Assembly (NCBI GenBank): GCA_905201175.1 | Contig: CAJKNC010000097.1 | Location: forward strand, 1 to 5,720 | Length of the DNA: 5,720 bases | DNA from: an uncultured Succinatimonas sp. | Lineage (GTDB): Bacteria; Pseudomonadota; Gammaproteobacteria; Enterobacterales; Succinivibrionaceae | Direction: 5' to 3' | Part shown: positions 5,706 to 5,720 of the stretch, in pieces | Layout: each line of letters starts with the position of its first letter | Position numbering within the stretch: position 1 is the first letter of the stretch | Notes under the pieces: generated by a model | What the model was told of the DNA's origin: nothing | What the model saw: the letters and a program-made list of their open reading frames with translations, nothing else | Databases searched by the model: none | Made by a program: the position numbers and the translations under genes

Positions 5706-5720
5706 TAATAATATTTATTT

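Overview
The window holds one complete, tightly packed five-gene catabolic operon on the + strand and the start of a divergently transcribed regulator on the - strand. The DNA is visibly AT-rich, with Shine-Dalgarno motifs before every gene and very short gaps. A periplasmic-type TRAP transporter with separate DctQ and DctM proteins, a recognisable CRP-like half-site and an AT-rich genome fit a host-associated or anaerobic low-GC proteobacterium, perhaps a gammaproteobacterium. The sequence alone does not fix the taxon.

Layout: (1) 1-497, - strand: N-terminal 165 residues of an IclR-family regulator, cut by the window edge. (2) 498-715: divergent regulatory region. It contains two matching inverted repeats with the same 8-3-8 geometry (545-565 and 670-688), one over the likely iclR promoter and one next to the likely -10 of the operon. 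Between them lie a separate 22-bp AT-rich palindrome (575-596) and a weak CRP-like site (600-621). (3) 716-3522: dctP, dctQ and dctM, a complete TRAP transporter. (4) 3533-4138: a class II aldolase/adducin-family enzyme. (5) 4147-5667: an FGGY-family carbohydrate kinase. (6) 5680-5705: a perfect 26-bp inverted repeat that probably ends the operon. No RNA genes, mobile elements or CRISPR arrays were seen.

Reading as a system: the binding protein catches a substrate (TRAP ligands are usually carboxylates such as sugar acids), and the two membrane proteins import it with Na+ or H+. The kinase phosphorylates it or a derivative, and the class II aldolase-fold enzyme cleaves or decarboxylates the phosphorylated product into central metabolism. 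The IclR protein probably senses the substrate or an intermediate and represses both its own gene and the operon. The layout recalls the yiaJ-yiaK-S region of E. coli (IclR regulator, TRAP transporter, FGGY kinase, class II aldolase-fold enzyme). Here, however, the dehydrogenase, the OMP-decarboxylase-like enzyme and the second epimerase are missing from the window. Both enzymes also carry residues that argue against the simplest labels (xylulokinase, ribulose-phosphate epimerase). The substrate is therefore open and is the main point of interest.
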